Shown piece by piece: positions 1 through 12,539 of a DNA stretch of 64,000 nt (positions within the stretch are counted from its first letter, which is position 1; each line of letters begins with the position of its first letter). A model generated the notes under the pieces. That model was not told the DNA's origin. It searched no databases and saw only the letters and a list, made by a program, of their open reading frames with translations. The translations under genes were made by a program, and so were the position numbers. Source of the DNA: Blasia pusilla (Eukaryota; Marchantiophyta; Marchantiopsida; Blasiales); assembly GCA_050084515.1 (NCBI GenBank), contig CM114273.1:26412001-26476000 (forward strand), in the 5' to 3' direction.

Positions 1-349
1 AACTCAATAGGGAGTTACCCAACACACCATGGTAAGGCTTATCCAAGACTCCAATGAAGAATCCTTTGAAAGACCCTTAAGGCAACTTGGTGAGTAGAGC
101 GACATTTGCTCAACCTACATTAGGGAATAGGAGCCACCTCTTCATGGACGAAGAGGCTCAAATTGGTGACAAGATTTTATTGGAGCAAGATATGCAAAGA
201 ATGGAGTAGATGGTGATCATCTGAGGCTTTCAAACAATGGATTTGCTCATGGTAAACTAAGTGAGCCAAAGCAATCATATCTTCACAATGGATCAGAAAT
301 TGTGAATAGAGAGCATGCTTGAGGTGCATATGATGAGTGACTTAAGCAA
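1..349. other. No gene recognised
   Basis: All frames are broken by stops and I see no conserved motif. The stretch could be decayed transposon, but nothing in it identifies a family. Confidence 0.5.
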
Positions 350-1033
350 AACTATGTGTGTATATAGTATGGATACCTATGTGGAGAGTAAGGACTCCGT
401 GTGGTGGTTGAATTGCAGAACTAAACCCTAGAAATGTTGCCAACTAAGAGTGCTTCCCAATAGAAATCATCGAGTGAAAATGATATTTTGGCTAATGTTG
501 AGGTTGGGATTTTGGAGGGTAAAGAAGGTGACCAACCATCAACAATAAAGGTAAAATGTAGCAAACACGGGTTTGGGATGATGGTAAGGAAGACGGAGTA
601 ATAGGGGAGGAGTTGGAAGGGGCAAAGATATGTATGAGATCATCTCCTAATTTTTTACACTTGGCTCATCATTATATTTTACACGTATATATAACTATAT
701 GTGTGTATAGTGCGGATAACTATGTGGAGAGTAAGGACTCCATATGGTGGTTGAATAACATGCAGAACTAAGCCCTAGCAATATCGCCAACTAAGAGTGC
801 TTCCCAATAGAAATCATTGAGTGAAAATGCTATTGTGGCTAGTGTTGAGGGTGGAAGTTTAGAGGGAACAGAAGATGAGCAACCATCAACAACAAAGGTA
901 GAATGTACCAAACACGGGTTTGGGATGATGGCAAGGAAGGCGGAGTAAGAGGGGAGGAGTTGGAAGGGGCGAGGATATCTATGAGATCATCCCCCAATTT
1001 ATTACACTCGGCTCATCATTATATTTTACATGA
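350..1033 (+). repeat. Tandem duplication, ~343-bp unit, two copies
   Basis: Two adjacent copies (about 350-692 and 693-1033) share the same order of landmarks: a segment containing ggagagtaaggactcc, a segment containing agagtgcttcccaatagaaa, and a segment containing acacgggtttgggatgatgg. They differ by scattered substitutions and small indels, so the duplication is not recent. Neither copy keeps an open frame, and the source sequence is not recognised. Confidence 0.85.
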
Positions 1034-3840
1034 CACAAAATCAATGCAAATCTAGATTCAATGAGTTGTACTTCGAATTTGCATTTGATATTCATGGGAA
1101 TTATTTCAACCTTGTTTTCACACCTTTTACAAGGTTTTGTCATATCAATAGATAGTCATTTTTTGCTTCTCACCATAGATAGTCATACATGAGCAAGAAG
1201 TATGAATAGGAAAATCCACTCAACATATTTGAGGACTAGATTACATAGTCATACATGAGCAAGTACTCAACTCGCGTACTTTGATCTCTCTAGATAGAAC
1301 CCCATGTTCCCTAGCTTTGCATGTGAAAAGAGTCGGGACATATCTATAGAAACTCTCTATAGGTCGCGCGCTGCAACCAAATTCTAACATGAAATAAGCA
1401 CAAAGAGGGCGGATAGTAGTGATCCATGAAATTTCGAGCCAACTCTGAAACGCCTCTAGCTACGGGAAAGGTTTTAGCTCGAAAGAGAGGGGTATAGGAA
1501 TAGTGCACGGACCTGCATGCAAGTCACATGCTCTTACAATCAGATCCTTGGATAGAGTAACATAAAATGGAGAACTTGCATGAAAACTCTTGTGCCCACG
1601 AAGGACTCGAAAACTTGCACATAGAATCCCAGCGACCTGTCTCCAATGGAGACGAGAACCTCAGTGATTCAGGAGAACACCTAGGGAAGAATAGGGCGGA
1701 CTCATGCGACTGAGGTTCTACTCAAGGCCCCTTTGACACAAATCAAACAGAAAATATATCAAGCGAAGACATCCTAAAACTTGGCGGGAAGCAAAAAATA
1801 GTCAAAAACCTTGAAAGGAGGCAGGAGAGGGTGGACTCAAGAGCGATTGAGTCAACGCTCTCACTAAAATTGCTAAAAATCCAACAATCCGTGTATAGGA
1901 GAAGTAGTGGGAGGAAGGGGTGTCATACTCTATAGCGTGTGAGGCCATTCCTTGCTAACGGGCATCATCTGCACTAGAGAAGTGGAGCAAACCTGAGAGT
2001 TTGCTCAAGGTTTGCTGTAAGGTGGAACTGGATAGAGGGCAGACTCAGGAGCATGTGAGTCATCGGTCTCCTCAGGAGCAAACCCACGGGGCCCAAATCT
2101 ATATCCAATCTTCGGCTCACGGGCGTGGAGTGGAGAAGACCCATGGATTCTACTCAAGAGTGTAGTCAAGAGCAGATACAGACGGCGTTCAGACTTGAAG
2201 GGAGTGAAGGCAGAGAGAAGAGCGAAAAGGTGGAGAGAGAAAGCCAAAGTAGAGAGGGAGGGCCAAGGCAGGGAGGGAGCACGAAGGCGGAGAGGGAGCA
2301 TAGGGGAAGCGGAGAGAGTGAGCGGAGTGGGGATTTCGCAACCCTCATAACCAAACAAGCGGCAAGTGGAACATCCGAACTCTAGTGGGCTCACGCAGGA
2401 TGGTTTGCGCTTTGGAGAAGTCTCAAGAAGAGACAAATTAGGAAATATAAGTGCGAGACGCGAGGCTAGTGAGGCTAGCATTTTGAATGTTTCATGCGTT
2501 TATGGTCACGACTAGGAAATCGAAACCATACGCGAACCCATACTTGAGAGGATTCAAGTCTCGGATGAGATGTGGTGAAAGGGTGAGAACTAGACTTGGG
2601 ACGTGGCTAGCGTTTGGGGTTTTTTACTGTATTTTCAACCATAAATTTAAGTCCCAAGATTAATTTGGATCAAGTAAGGTGGCGTTGGAAAACTTATGAA
2701 AATTTGGTTCCGACGCACCAAAGATCTTAACAAACGCTTAAGCAGAGGCTAAGATATTGGCCAAAAACAATTGTACGAGGAGTCGGGTTGAGGGCCAAAA
2801 AGCGAGGCCCGTGTGTCTCTTCCCCAAAGGTAGGGGGAGGGGAAGAATTCCTATAAGTACTAGTAAGGGGAAAGGTCTCCAAGGGTACTTGGGACTCGAA
2901 CCCCACTTTGGGTGCCGTGAGGTGACTCAAGGGCACGGAATGGATCCAGAGTTTTGGCGTAGGGATTCGACACCCAAATTGAGTTGAGAACTCGGTGGGC
3001 TAGAAGGCCGGTTGACCTAGACCAGACTAACGTGAGTGTGTTTGGGTGTAGATCGGCCATGAGAGTGTGTCCTATTGAACGTACGCTTCCACAACACAAG
3101 AGTTTGACGTTTGAGGGAAGTGGGTGCACAACATGGAAAGGAATGCGAGGGCAAGAGGAGGTAAGGTAGAGGAGGACGGTAGGGACATCGTGGGAGGGAG
3201 GCCGCAGGTGCACACCCTGCCAGTACCATTGGATTTTCCGAAGGGCGAATCCAGCGGCAGTGGGGGCTTAAGGTTTAGTTAAGGTAGGGAGCGGGAATGA
3301 TGGCAACATGGATAGCTAGCGTGTCCCCGCCGTTGGATATGCCAATGTGATGATCAAATGTTAAATACACGTCGTCGGTCCCTTGCAATTGGATGTGCAC
3401 CGTCGGATCTAATTTTTTATTTTTGAATTGAAAATTTAATATAATTTTTAATTATTACAATTTTACTTTTTAAAATAATGGAAATGATTTTTCTCTAAGA
3501 AAATTTTTGGAAGTGTTATTTTTTGATTTATACTTCCTTTCGTAGACTTTTAAATTCTTAAAAAAATCTCTAAGAAAATTTCTATGGTAGACTTTTAAAT
3601 TCCAAGAAAAAAATTTGTTTCATAGGATGTACATCATTTTTTCTACACTTCTTCCAAATTTTAACTAATTTTCATATTTAAAAAATATTTAAATTTATTA
3701 AATTTTTACGAGGTTTTTCCTTTTTTTTCTACACCACTTTCAATTTTTAACCATTCTGTTTTATTACCTTTTGCTTTTTCCACTTTTCTTTTTCTTTTTG
3801 TTACCTTTTGCTTTTTTTGCTTATATTTTTTTGTTCTTTC
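1034..3840. other. Intergenic, no supported gene; AT-rich towards the right
   Basis: Short open frames overlap on both strands around 2000-2480 and 2720-3230. They look like a by-product of purine-rich composition (long GA-rich runs at 2180-2340) rather than genes: no domain, no splice pattern and no homologous second copy in the window. From about 3410 the sequence becomes very AT-rich and leads into the first recognisable Helitron coding remnant. The 5' end of Helitron 1 must lie in or before this stretch, but I found no convincing TC-start terminus. Confidence 0.5.
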
Positions 3841-3854
3841 TCGCACGTTGTGTA

Positions 3855-4640
3855 GATGGTGAGTGCGAGTTGTGTATGTGTGGACATGGAGAGAAAGCTG
3901 CTCGTTGTTATTACAAATACACGAGTTCCAATACAAAGTTCAGAAAGACAAATTGGCCTATTGAAGCACGCTTCTCCACTGTAGACCCATTTCATTTTTT
4001 TTCCATATCTTTAAACTTTGGATTTCTTTGATGAGAAAGTAGTATTGATGCCTCCACTCATGAGTGAAGGGATTGCACATGCACTCTGATGTAGGATCAA
4101 TTTATTTTTTCCATATCTTTGAACTGTGGATTTCTTTGACTACCTAACAACTAATTCTTCAAATGCTTTTAAATTTAATCCCCAAAAAATGTATTTGCAA
4201 ACTTCCTTTTCCATCGAATCCTACCGATTTGCGTGACTTCCAAAAATTGATGCATGCAAAGTCTCAACAAAGAAGGCGTGCCCATCGTAAGGAAATTTTA
4301 GCACAACGGAGAAACATAGGAGATGGAGTCATCATCGAAACATCTCCAACGTAAGGCCACTTCATTCATGATCATTGAACATGTTGAATTCTCCACATGT
4401 CATGCTACTGTTTACTAATTTCATTTTTCTTTGTTTCCAAAAATTTGTTGTTCTAGACGTTTGGTTCCATCAAATCCTATACATGTACGTGATATTTGGA
4501 ATGTTCTACCTGGTGAAACCCAAAAATGGAAACGAGCCATTTGCGTTGATAAAATGGAACCTCTCAAAAAAAGAAGAAAAGAGACTCTTCCGTCTTGAGT
4601 TCACCAAAAGAAAGAAGTGGCTTCAAATTCAAGCTGAGTC
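3855..4640 (+). pseudogene. Helitron 1 transposase, N-terminal remnant
   Basis: This piece matches Helitron 2 at 27325-28030: the same start after a gtagatgg motif, a segment rich in Tyr-Tyr-Lys-Tyr/Thr, then basic segments with the pattern LPFPSNPTDLRDF followed by many Arg/Lys. Introns and indels break the frame. The similarity stops near 4647, where the nested gypsy element begins, and resumes at about 8675. The function of this N-terminal part is not known; it may bind nucleic acid. Confidence 0.7.
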
Positions 4641-5551
4641 TACTTGGTTGTGCGCATGCACATCGCTATGCAACCCACATCGCTGGTCACATCTACACAC
4701 CACACAACACTGATCTTCCCAACACACGCGTAGATCCATCCATAAACGAAATAAACTCACGCATATACATTGAGACCCCACAATTGCCCCCCTAGCTGGC
4801 AGTTGGGTTCCCCTAACTCCAGATAGTAAACACATATGTACTCAACTTGATCTACTATCCTATACACATCTACTACCATCGGTGCCGTCATCCCCACAAC
4901 TTTGCACATTGTAACAACCCGCCGTGTTGATCCCTCCAAAGAGATCTAACACTCTCGTACCGTGCTCCAAATGTTGCCACACAACAAGTGTGGTGCACAA
5001 AGATATGAAGTCTCCATCCCAAGAGCACAACTTTCACATGACTCTGTCTGCTCCAAGACACAAGCACGGCCCCACGCCTCCCTTATAAGCTCGCATGCAC
5101 TCCACGCAAGTCAATGCTCATCCCCAACAACGATAAAGAAGCTCTTCACAATGGGAAGAGACACCCACCCTAGCATGTCTCTCCGTGGAACTATCCGCTA
5201 TGAGAATGTCCTCCGCATGTGTGCTCCTCTCCTCGAAACCTCCTCATCAACTAACACCACCTGTGAAGGTTGCCAATGTGGTCATCCTATCGTCACGTGG
5301 TCGACCACCACTACCCCTTGCAAATTGCACCGGTAGATGGCTCACCCGTTCATCACCTGATTGCCACCATGGTGGATAAAAAATCATCTCCTCCCAAAAA
5401 TCCAAGATAAAGCCAAGGGGATACAACACCATACTCCCTACCGCACATCGCACGACTCTATCAGTATCGTACTCGCCCAAGTGCGCACCATCGCACTATC
5501 TGTCTCATGCTCTGGCTGGAGTCTAGCCACCAACTTTTGTCGAGTCATGTA

Positions 5552-5761
5552 TTATGTGGGTGATATGCCCCCAATAGAGGTCTGTATTTGAAAGGGAAAA
5601 TGATTGATGTCGCCTTTTCGTAACCCCAATGCCAAACACGTCGCCTTCCCTAACATCAAGGGTTGCACTCCCAAATCAAGTAGGATGCGCTGCAGGTGGT
5701 ACACCGTACCTATGGGACTAACCAAGCAAAACACTCCATCTTGGTTATCCACCAACACCAC
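5552..5761 (-). pseudogene. Retropepsin-like remnant of the nested gypsy element
   Basis: The minus-strand frame contains LLDLGVQPLMLGKA, which aligns with the aspartic protease segment of the other gypsy copy near 48850. In active plant gypsy proteases the loop reads D-S/T-G; here the Ser-Gly are replaced (D-L-G), so the protease is dead. The piece sits downstream of the gag remnants in element orientation, as expected. Confidence 0.65.
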
Positions 5762-6205
5762 ACATGGTGTGATCAGGGCTCACTCTATCGCTGGCCTAGC
5801 TTGCATATCCACCAACTTTGCCGCCGTAGCATGCCATTACTGAGTGGGGGACGTCCCGAGCATCTACTCCAAGGGCAAGTCCACCACCTCCTCAACTACC
5901 TCTGAACGAGAGGCAGTCACCTCTCTATGCTCACACAACGTGGCGGCCAACTGGAACACCTCTGCTAGTCCCACTCCCAATGTCGCCAACTCCATGGCGG
6001 AAAACAAAAGAGTCTCGCTCACCGTGGTGGCCACCTCCAACAACATGGTCGACATTGGCTCCACCCAATCCGGCATAGGAATCGTCTCTCCAACTCCTCG
6101 TGACGTTGACGCACCTTCCTCACCCATGGGCACAACTGGTCATTGAGGCACCATTGACGATTTAGGAAGTGCCTCCGACAATGTGAATGACTGGGGAACC
6201 CTGGC

Positions 6206-7319
6206 CTACCGCCCATTGGTCCCCTCTTGTGGGTCAATCTTAACCCCACCTCTCAATGGCTCGGTTACTCTCAAAACGCCCCGACTCACCACCGCAGCAG
6301 CCTCAACTTGAGCCGCACTACACAAAAATCCCATACCAGCACAATCCTCACCACTATCGTGGTAAGATGTGGAGGCTGGAGCCACACTAACTACTCTCAG
6401 CTCCGTGTCTGCCCTTAGCTCTATCATCATCATGGCAGCAATCTTTTGCTCCAATTGATCGATGCGAGCTAGTAAGGAGCGCTGCATCAAGTGCACGTCC
6501 TCCATCTCCTGTGATTGGTGATGGAACTCTACCCCACGATCATCCACTACTTGATCTCCACCAACTCTCTTGCCCCCAAGTCCTCTGCCTACCTCTGGCC
6601 ATACCTCCCGATGAAGATCAAAACACCTATCCCTAATGTGACCATATCGATGATAATGACCACACTACAACTGTGGTGGGGCCATCCGCCATGGCTCCTC
6701 AGCAATCGGCAGCTCTCTTGGTCCACCGGCCCGCTCCCATGGTACTGGTGCATGCTAGGGCACCTGTGGGGCTACTCTTACTCGCAAACCCGTCGAATCC
6801 CGTGGTCACCATTTGCTCCTCACTCATGTTAAGCTCTATCCGCTCAGACAACTCGAAGACCACTTCAATGTGGGCTTCGCCGTGTGAAGCAACATTGCAA
6901 CCCAAACTCTCCTCCATAGCTCTTGGTCCAACACCCCATACCTCTCTCAGACTCTCACCCGATCATCATTGAAAATCCTATATACTCTTCATCTTGTCCG
7001 TCCACACGCCCTGGTAGCTCCTCCCCAACTGTCGGAAGAACTCCATTGTAGAACTAAAACTCAATGGTCCTCTACTAGGAAAGGTCTCTGCCACCTCACC
7101 ACTCTCACTACCGTCCTCTCCATCTAGTCCTCGAGCTTATGGTGTAGGCCTCTCCGCCCTCACTATCCCATCAAACTCCTCACGACCACTAGTGGACACA
7201 TACCCTAGAGCCCAATACACCCTCCAAGCATCGATCTCTACTGAATATAGAGATTTGAACTCCATATAACCATCCATCGGAGGACCTTCTAAATGCTGGA
7301 ACAGACCCTTCCACGCCAT
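6206..7319 (-). pseudogene. gag remnant of the nested gypsy element
   Basis: Minus-strand pieces match the gag region at 49,470-50,760. Shared segments include FELSERIELNMSEEQMVT (6699-6917) and the start of the capsid region ending at 7319. Several frameshifts and stops separate them. The homology identifies this as the capsid/nucleocapsid part of the element. No intact Cys-His box is visible. Confidence 0.65.
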
Positions 7320-8880
7320 GAAAGGGTTGAACCGCGTAGGGGCTCGGATCTCTTGTAAGTCATACCCTATGTCGAACTCCTAGATGAAATCATCAAGGTC
7401 TATGGTGGCTACCGCACACGAGAAATGAAGCATGTCCCAATTGCCCATGTCGTTTATCTCTCTCCACGTATCATTGTCCCTATTTGCGATCTCGTCACCG
7501 AACCTGCTGTCTAGTGATGACGATGCAGCCACGGATGGAAGTTGGGATGGATCCTTACTAGAAATCCCTCGATACCTTACGCCACTCCTTGTCACTCCAC
7601 TACCACTGCTCGTATGACCCTATTTTTCCGAAACCTAGAAGAACGCCGTGATGACAACCCTGTCTCACCCGCTCAAGCACTTAGACTCACTAAGAGTCTT
7701 CCACACTCCTCACTAGCTCACCTAGGCTAATGGTAATCCCGTGATGACATACCTGACCTCACGTACACTCAACGCTCACTCTCACCATGAGCCTCCCAAA
7801 CTAACTCACCTAAGCTACTGACACTCTCAAATCATACACATGATCCCTACTTGGCAACCGCCATATATCCACAAACATGCTACACATGCATGGCGATTAC
7901 ACTCATCACCATCGCTACACCCATCTAGCACCAATAACTACCCAAAACTCAACACTCTCAATCACACAAGATAAGTGCGGGAAAAGAGACTTGAATAGGT
8001 AACCTCAGCACGCCTGCCAATCTATTGCATGTCAACATTGACTCCTCCATGCATGTGGTGTGGCAACGTCCGCAACACGGCACTCTCCTTGAATACATGT
8101 CAACATCAACACGTGTGTCTCCATCACAACCCTTGCACACACACTCGGTGAAGAACTATCGCGTCAACCCCCAATCGACTCATAATAACTGCCAAACTCA
8201 TGTCGCGAATCCCACCAAGCTTGCAAAATGCCAAGTCTAAAAAATTCTCTCCCACAACGTAACTCGCCTCAACCACATCCAAGCCCTCAACCTTGTAGCC
8301 AACTTGAACCAACCATGTACTACTCCTTGCTCCTACCACATCCATCCTTGCTCTACAACATCCGCACTTCTAACTATGTCCCAGATCTATCATGTTCATG
8401 ACCAACCACGTTTGCCCTTCTGCGACCACGTCCGTTGCCCCTACTAAATGGGGGGGTCTTAAATATGGGGTAGGGTTGGGGCCTGCGCCCATGTGTGGGA
8501 TTGGCCTTATTAAGACCAAAATAGGTAAATCATCATAAACAACGTTCTCGATGGAACAAACCTGTCGCCACCTTCATTCAACATCTCAAGATAAAATTAC
8601 ACTCAAGACAATCTGTTGGCTCTCTATGTTGTTGCCACAATAGATCTCTACCTATTGGCTACTAAGATGTGACAACTTTGGTAGTTGAGACTATTCCAAC
8701 TATTCCAAATACGGAGATTATGACTATTGGAAGTCCACTCATAAGGTCATAATCATAACGCCCCATTGATGCTTTCTTTTTCTTTTTCTTCTTTCCTAAC
8801 CCTTTAGCGTTCGTGTTCATATTTTGTCTATTCCTTACTCTATTCCTTATGTCATCTTATTACAATGACTTTGTTTTCTC

Positions 8881-9357
8881 ATGCCTTCTAGTGAGGATGG
8901 AGTTATTACAGAAGAAAATGACACTGTTCATCTTGAAGATAGAGAATATGATATCATTCAGAATGATGATACAATTCTTGGGGTACAAGTTGCCACTTAT
9001 ATGGAACCAAGAATTGAGTTACCCAAAAATGGAGTCCATGAAGTTATTGATAATGCATGTACAACTGGGCCAACTACTTTTGTAATACCAAGAGTTGAGT
9101 TACTGACCACTTTTCTTGTCTTGAATGAGCTCCTCTCATCTTTACTTGATGTCGTTGATAATTCATCGGTACATCGCAATGTTGAAGATAGTATACTGTC
9201 AAGAGTGGATCATGTGGTATCTACATTTAATGAAGTTGTGTTTCGAGCACAAACCACCACTGTACCAAATGCTTCAATAAGTCGTCTTTCCCCTACTCTT
9301 GACAAGGTTGTTAAAGTAAATACATTACTCAATGTTGCAAGAAAACCAAACTTCTAG
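8881..9357 (+). pseudogene. Helitron 1 transposase, N-terminal region
   Basis: This 158-codon open stretch is homologous to 28180-28560 of Helitron 2. It shares the frame with VELLTTFLVLNELLSSLLDV and the downstream DKVVKVNTLLNVARKPNF. It leads into the Cys-rich Helitron segment that starts at 9376 after a stop at 9355. No known domain is visible in this part alone; its assignment rests on collinearity with Helitron 2. Confidence 0.65.
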
Positions 9358-9375
9358 GAAAGTAACTTTAGGAAG

Positions 9376-9714
9376 TTGCGACTTCAAAGGAGTTTGAATC
9401 GTATGAGTGGTCATCGTACATTGGGTTCTATGACGGAAACATGTCCCTCATGCCGTGCTCTACATTGGAAATGTGAAATGGTGAGAGGTATGAAGTTTTG
9501 CGACTCACCATTTGGTATGTGTTGTGATCATGGGAGAATAAATTTCCCCCTCTTGAAATCATCTCCTCCATTATTGAAATTGTTGATTTTGGGTGTGGGG
9601 CCTAGGGTTTTCTTACTCGTGCTCAAGATTACATTTTCTTACTCATGCTCAAGATCATCATTTTCTTACTCATGCTCAAGATTACAACTCTGCATTTCAA
9701 CTAGCATCTACTAG
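9376..9714 (+). pseudogene. Helitron 1 Cys-rich (zinc-finger-like) segment
   Basis: The frame shows the conserved Helitron start 'hTLGSMTETCPSCRALHW' followed by CCDHGRI and a Pro-Leu-Leu pattern, the usual N-terminal Cys/His motif before the Rep domain. After 9600 the frame is lost in a local expansion: a ~27-bp unit (tttcttactcatgctcaaga) occurs three times between 9609 and 9688, where Helitron 2 has one copy. Confidence 0.8.
9609..9688 (+). repeat. Three-copy ~27-bp tandem expansion inside Helitron 1
   Basis: The units begin ttttcttactcgtgctcaag, tttcttactcatgctcaaga and ttttcttactcatgctcaag. The matching place in Helitron 2 (about 28848-28875) has one unit, so this is a private expansion in copy 1, probably by replication slippage. 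Confidence 0.85.
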
Positions 9715-9856
9715 AGTGCATGAAAATGAACAAGTTGGTGGATTTGGACATTTTAGGGTCTAAGGTGGGATCTATCATTCTATTGGACTCTTAGATCCTG
9801 ATAGAGGGGCTCATCCCCAATTTTCCCAACTCTACATTCATGATACTGCAAATGAA

Positions 9857-11208
9857 TTGGATAATCATGGAAGAGTTATGTCTAGATCTTCTAATCTTAA
9901 TTTAGACATCTTGAAAGGGCTACAAGAGATACTACACGGATGTAATCCACATATCAAGATCTTTCAGCATATAGCATGCGAAGGAAGCAATATTAATATG
10001 CGCATCATCCTAAAGGCAAGCAAGAGAGGTCTTGATGCGAAACGTTATAACTTATGACCTACTTTTGAGGTTGTTGCTATTTTACCAAGGGATGGAAGTG
10101 AGCACGTTGAACATCCTAATATAATAGTATGATTACGTGGAAGAGAAGTGAAGCGTATATCCGATCTCAATGAAGCATATATTCCATTGCACTTTATTTT
10201 TTTTATTTCTCTAGGGTGTAGCACGTTTGCATCTCGGAATATCCTTCGGAAGATACCAAGGCCATACAACATCACGACATCCTAGAAGTATAAATTATGG
10301 GGAGGAGGGAGATATTGAACCTTTTGATGATTGTAGGGATGAGGATAGACATGGCGGGGTATTTTTGAGGAGAGGAGGATGAAGAATGTTACTGCCTTGC
10401 AATTTGCATATTTTCGACTTCAAATGCAAATTTGAGGCGAAGATGACAATCGATTGTTGCGATGTGGTCGACTTACTCAAGAATATATGGTTGACCTTTA
10501 TGCCACTATATAGATGAAACGATTATCATGGGTGCGCTTAAATCAGAAGGTTTGAGAGTTGAATTATATCAAGGTGTAAAGGATGTCATGCATCGACATG
10601 ATAGTGATTACCGAAGGTTTGGGACACGCATTGTTTTTCCTTTTTTTCTTTTACTAGAGGTCCACATCATATGCATCATTCATATTAGGATGTCATGGAA
10701 ATTTTAAGACATTTGGGATTACTTTTTGACCATGATATGCAATCCTAAGTAGGAGGAGATTACATCCGCCTTATTACCTTATCAATCAGCTGCAGACCGA
10801 CCAGATTTGGTGGTATGGGGTTTTGAGAAGTGAAAGAAAGAGGTCGTATGACTTTTTTTTATCAACAAGCCAATATTGGGTTGAGTTGCAAGATGCGTTC
10901 ATGTGGTGGAATTCTAAAAGAGGATTCTTCCGTACGTGTATATACTTATTATTTTAGGATATGAGAATAAACCACGTACCACATCTGATTCCAACCGTAT
11001 TATCTCAACACAAATCCCTAATAAATCTAGCCATCCAAGGATTTATTCTACTATCACTAATTGCATGGCTCACGGGCATTGTGGACCATTAAATTCCAAT
11101 GCTGCATGTACGGACAAGGAAACTAAAAAGTGTACAAAAGGCTACCCTAAAGCTTTTGTGGCCAACACTACTGAAACGAAATATGGTTATCCAATCTATC
11201 GGAGGTAA
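9857..11208 (+). pseudogene. Helitron 1 Rep (HUH) domain remnant
   Basis: Pieces align with Helitron 2 at 29044-31676: the segment KRGLDAKRYNL, the Rep segment ending MICNPK, then ADRPDLV, VVEF-KRG and the post-HUH region KCTKGYPKAF. At the HUH site (about 10930-10945) Helitron 2 reads His-Val-His, but here the sequence reads Arg-Thr-Cys or is frameshifted, so the metal-binding histidines are lost. In-frame stops occur at several points. Rep nicks and joins DNA during rolling-circle transposition; this copy cannot. Confidence 0.8.
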
Positions 11209-11299
11209 TTAAGGATCTTTCTATCTTGGCAATCTTCATGTATTCCATAGCATATAGGATGATATGTTTATGAATTCTTATTGTGTTTTTTTGTAGATT

Positions 11300-12400
11300 G
11301 GAGAATAAGAAAGCGATAATTAAGCGCGAGCATTCATTGGATAATTGTTGAGTGGTGCCTTACAATCCTATGTTGTGCATCCTCTTTGATTTTCATATTA
11401 ATTTGGAGATCACAAGTAGTGTTTCTGAGTCAAATACTTATGTAAATAGGTATATAAGGGATCAGATGCGGTGTCATTTAAGTTTTCAAGGAATATGGAT
11501 ACATCAACCACAATTGATGTAATTGATCAGACAATAACATATCTTGATGCAAGGTATGCTCATTCTACTAATTTCTCTTATGTTATATTATATATCTATC
11601 TATTTTTAGACTTAACACATCTTACTTTAATAATTGGAATGCTTAATCCAGATATATCTCTTCTTCAGAGGCGTGTTGGCGACTCTTCAAGTTTAGTCTA
11701 CATACAGAATCTCCAAGTATTGTGTGATTAGCAATTTATCTTTCAGAGAAACAAATAGTTTACTTCAATGATCTTGACGTTGTTGAGGATGTTTTGCAAC
11801 AAACTAGAGAGATAAACCTAACTCAATGGTTTGCAACGAATTTATCTGACTCTATTGCTCAACAATATCTTTATATCGATTTCCCTTCGTTTTGTCATTG
11901 GAGTAATAAGAAATGGATTCAAAGGATACAAAAAAGAAATGGTTGTGGCCATCATATTGATCGCTTGTACCTTACTCATTCAAGTAAATACTTGGTCTTC
12001 TTTTTGCTATTATTACTTTCAACTTGATGAAAATAATGGAACTATTTTGGAATAAAGTAGACTAATTTATTTCAATTCTTTTCTTCAAAGGTGAAGGAGA
12101 ACTTCATTAGCTAAGATTACTCCTTCATTATGTTTGAGGAGCAACCACATATGACTATATGAGGATGTTTAATCGAATGTTGTGTTCTACATTTAAGGAG
12201 GTTCCTATCCAATTGGGACTCCTTGTGGTTGACAGGGAAGTGTTTTGTTGCTTTCAAGAAACTTCTACGGGTTTTTCATTACATCGTTTATTTGCAATTA
12301 TTTTAGCTCATAACACTCATGCTCAACGTGCTACACTATGGAATCAATTTTTGGTTCCACTAATAGAAGATCTCTTATATGAATGACGTCAGATAAGCCC
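11300..12400 (+). pseudogene. Helitron 1 central region between Rep and helicase
   Basis: Broken frames align with 31741-32890 of Helitron 2: RLENKKAIIKREHSLDN near 11300, the segment ending VIDQTITYLDAR (11471-11560), a Ser-Ser-Glu-Ala/Arg segment near 11660, and the KEVPIQLGLL segment near 12190. Introns in Helitron 2 fall at matching places. Stops and indels are frequent. Confidence 0.75.
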
Positions 12401-12539
12401 TTATTTCTACCACTCCTTACATTTTTCCTTCCTTCTTTATTGACCACTATCTTCTATTGAGTATTAAACAAACTAATCATGATTTTTACATATATATGTC
12501 GGGATTTTTCCATTTGAGAAAAATAAGAATTTGTATTCT

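Larger units (their letters stand above)
4648..8674 (-). mobile_element. Internally deleted Ty3/gypsy relic nested in Helitron 1
   Basis: The insert reads 5'-to-3' on the minus strand. Its right end is an LTR fragment starting TGTCACATC (8674, minus). Then come leader, gag and protease remnants (about 7320-5560, minus), after which the element jumps to the 3' end region. Compared with the copy at 43.5-52.4 kb, it lacks RT, RNase H and integrase: sequence matching 48160 onward joins directly to sequence matching about 43890. There is no LTR at its left end. The flanks read ctacttgg on the left and actttgg on the right, which I take as a decayed target-site duplication. Any movement would have needed a partner element. 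Confidence 0.8.

Noticed and set aside
2005-2481. 158-codon minus frame as a gene
   Set aside because: It overlaps an open plus frame in GA-rich DNA, has no domain and no splice or homology support.
2880-2910. tRNA-like T-arm words (gggactcgaacccc) suggesting a tRNA gene
   Set aside because: The arm does not pair into a 5-bp stem and no acceptor, D or anticodon arm is present.
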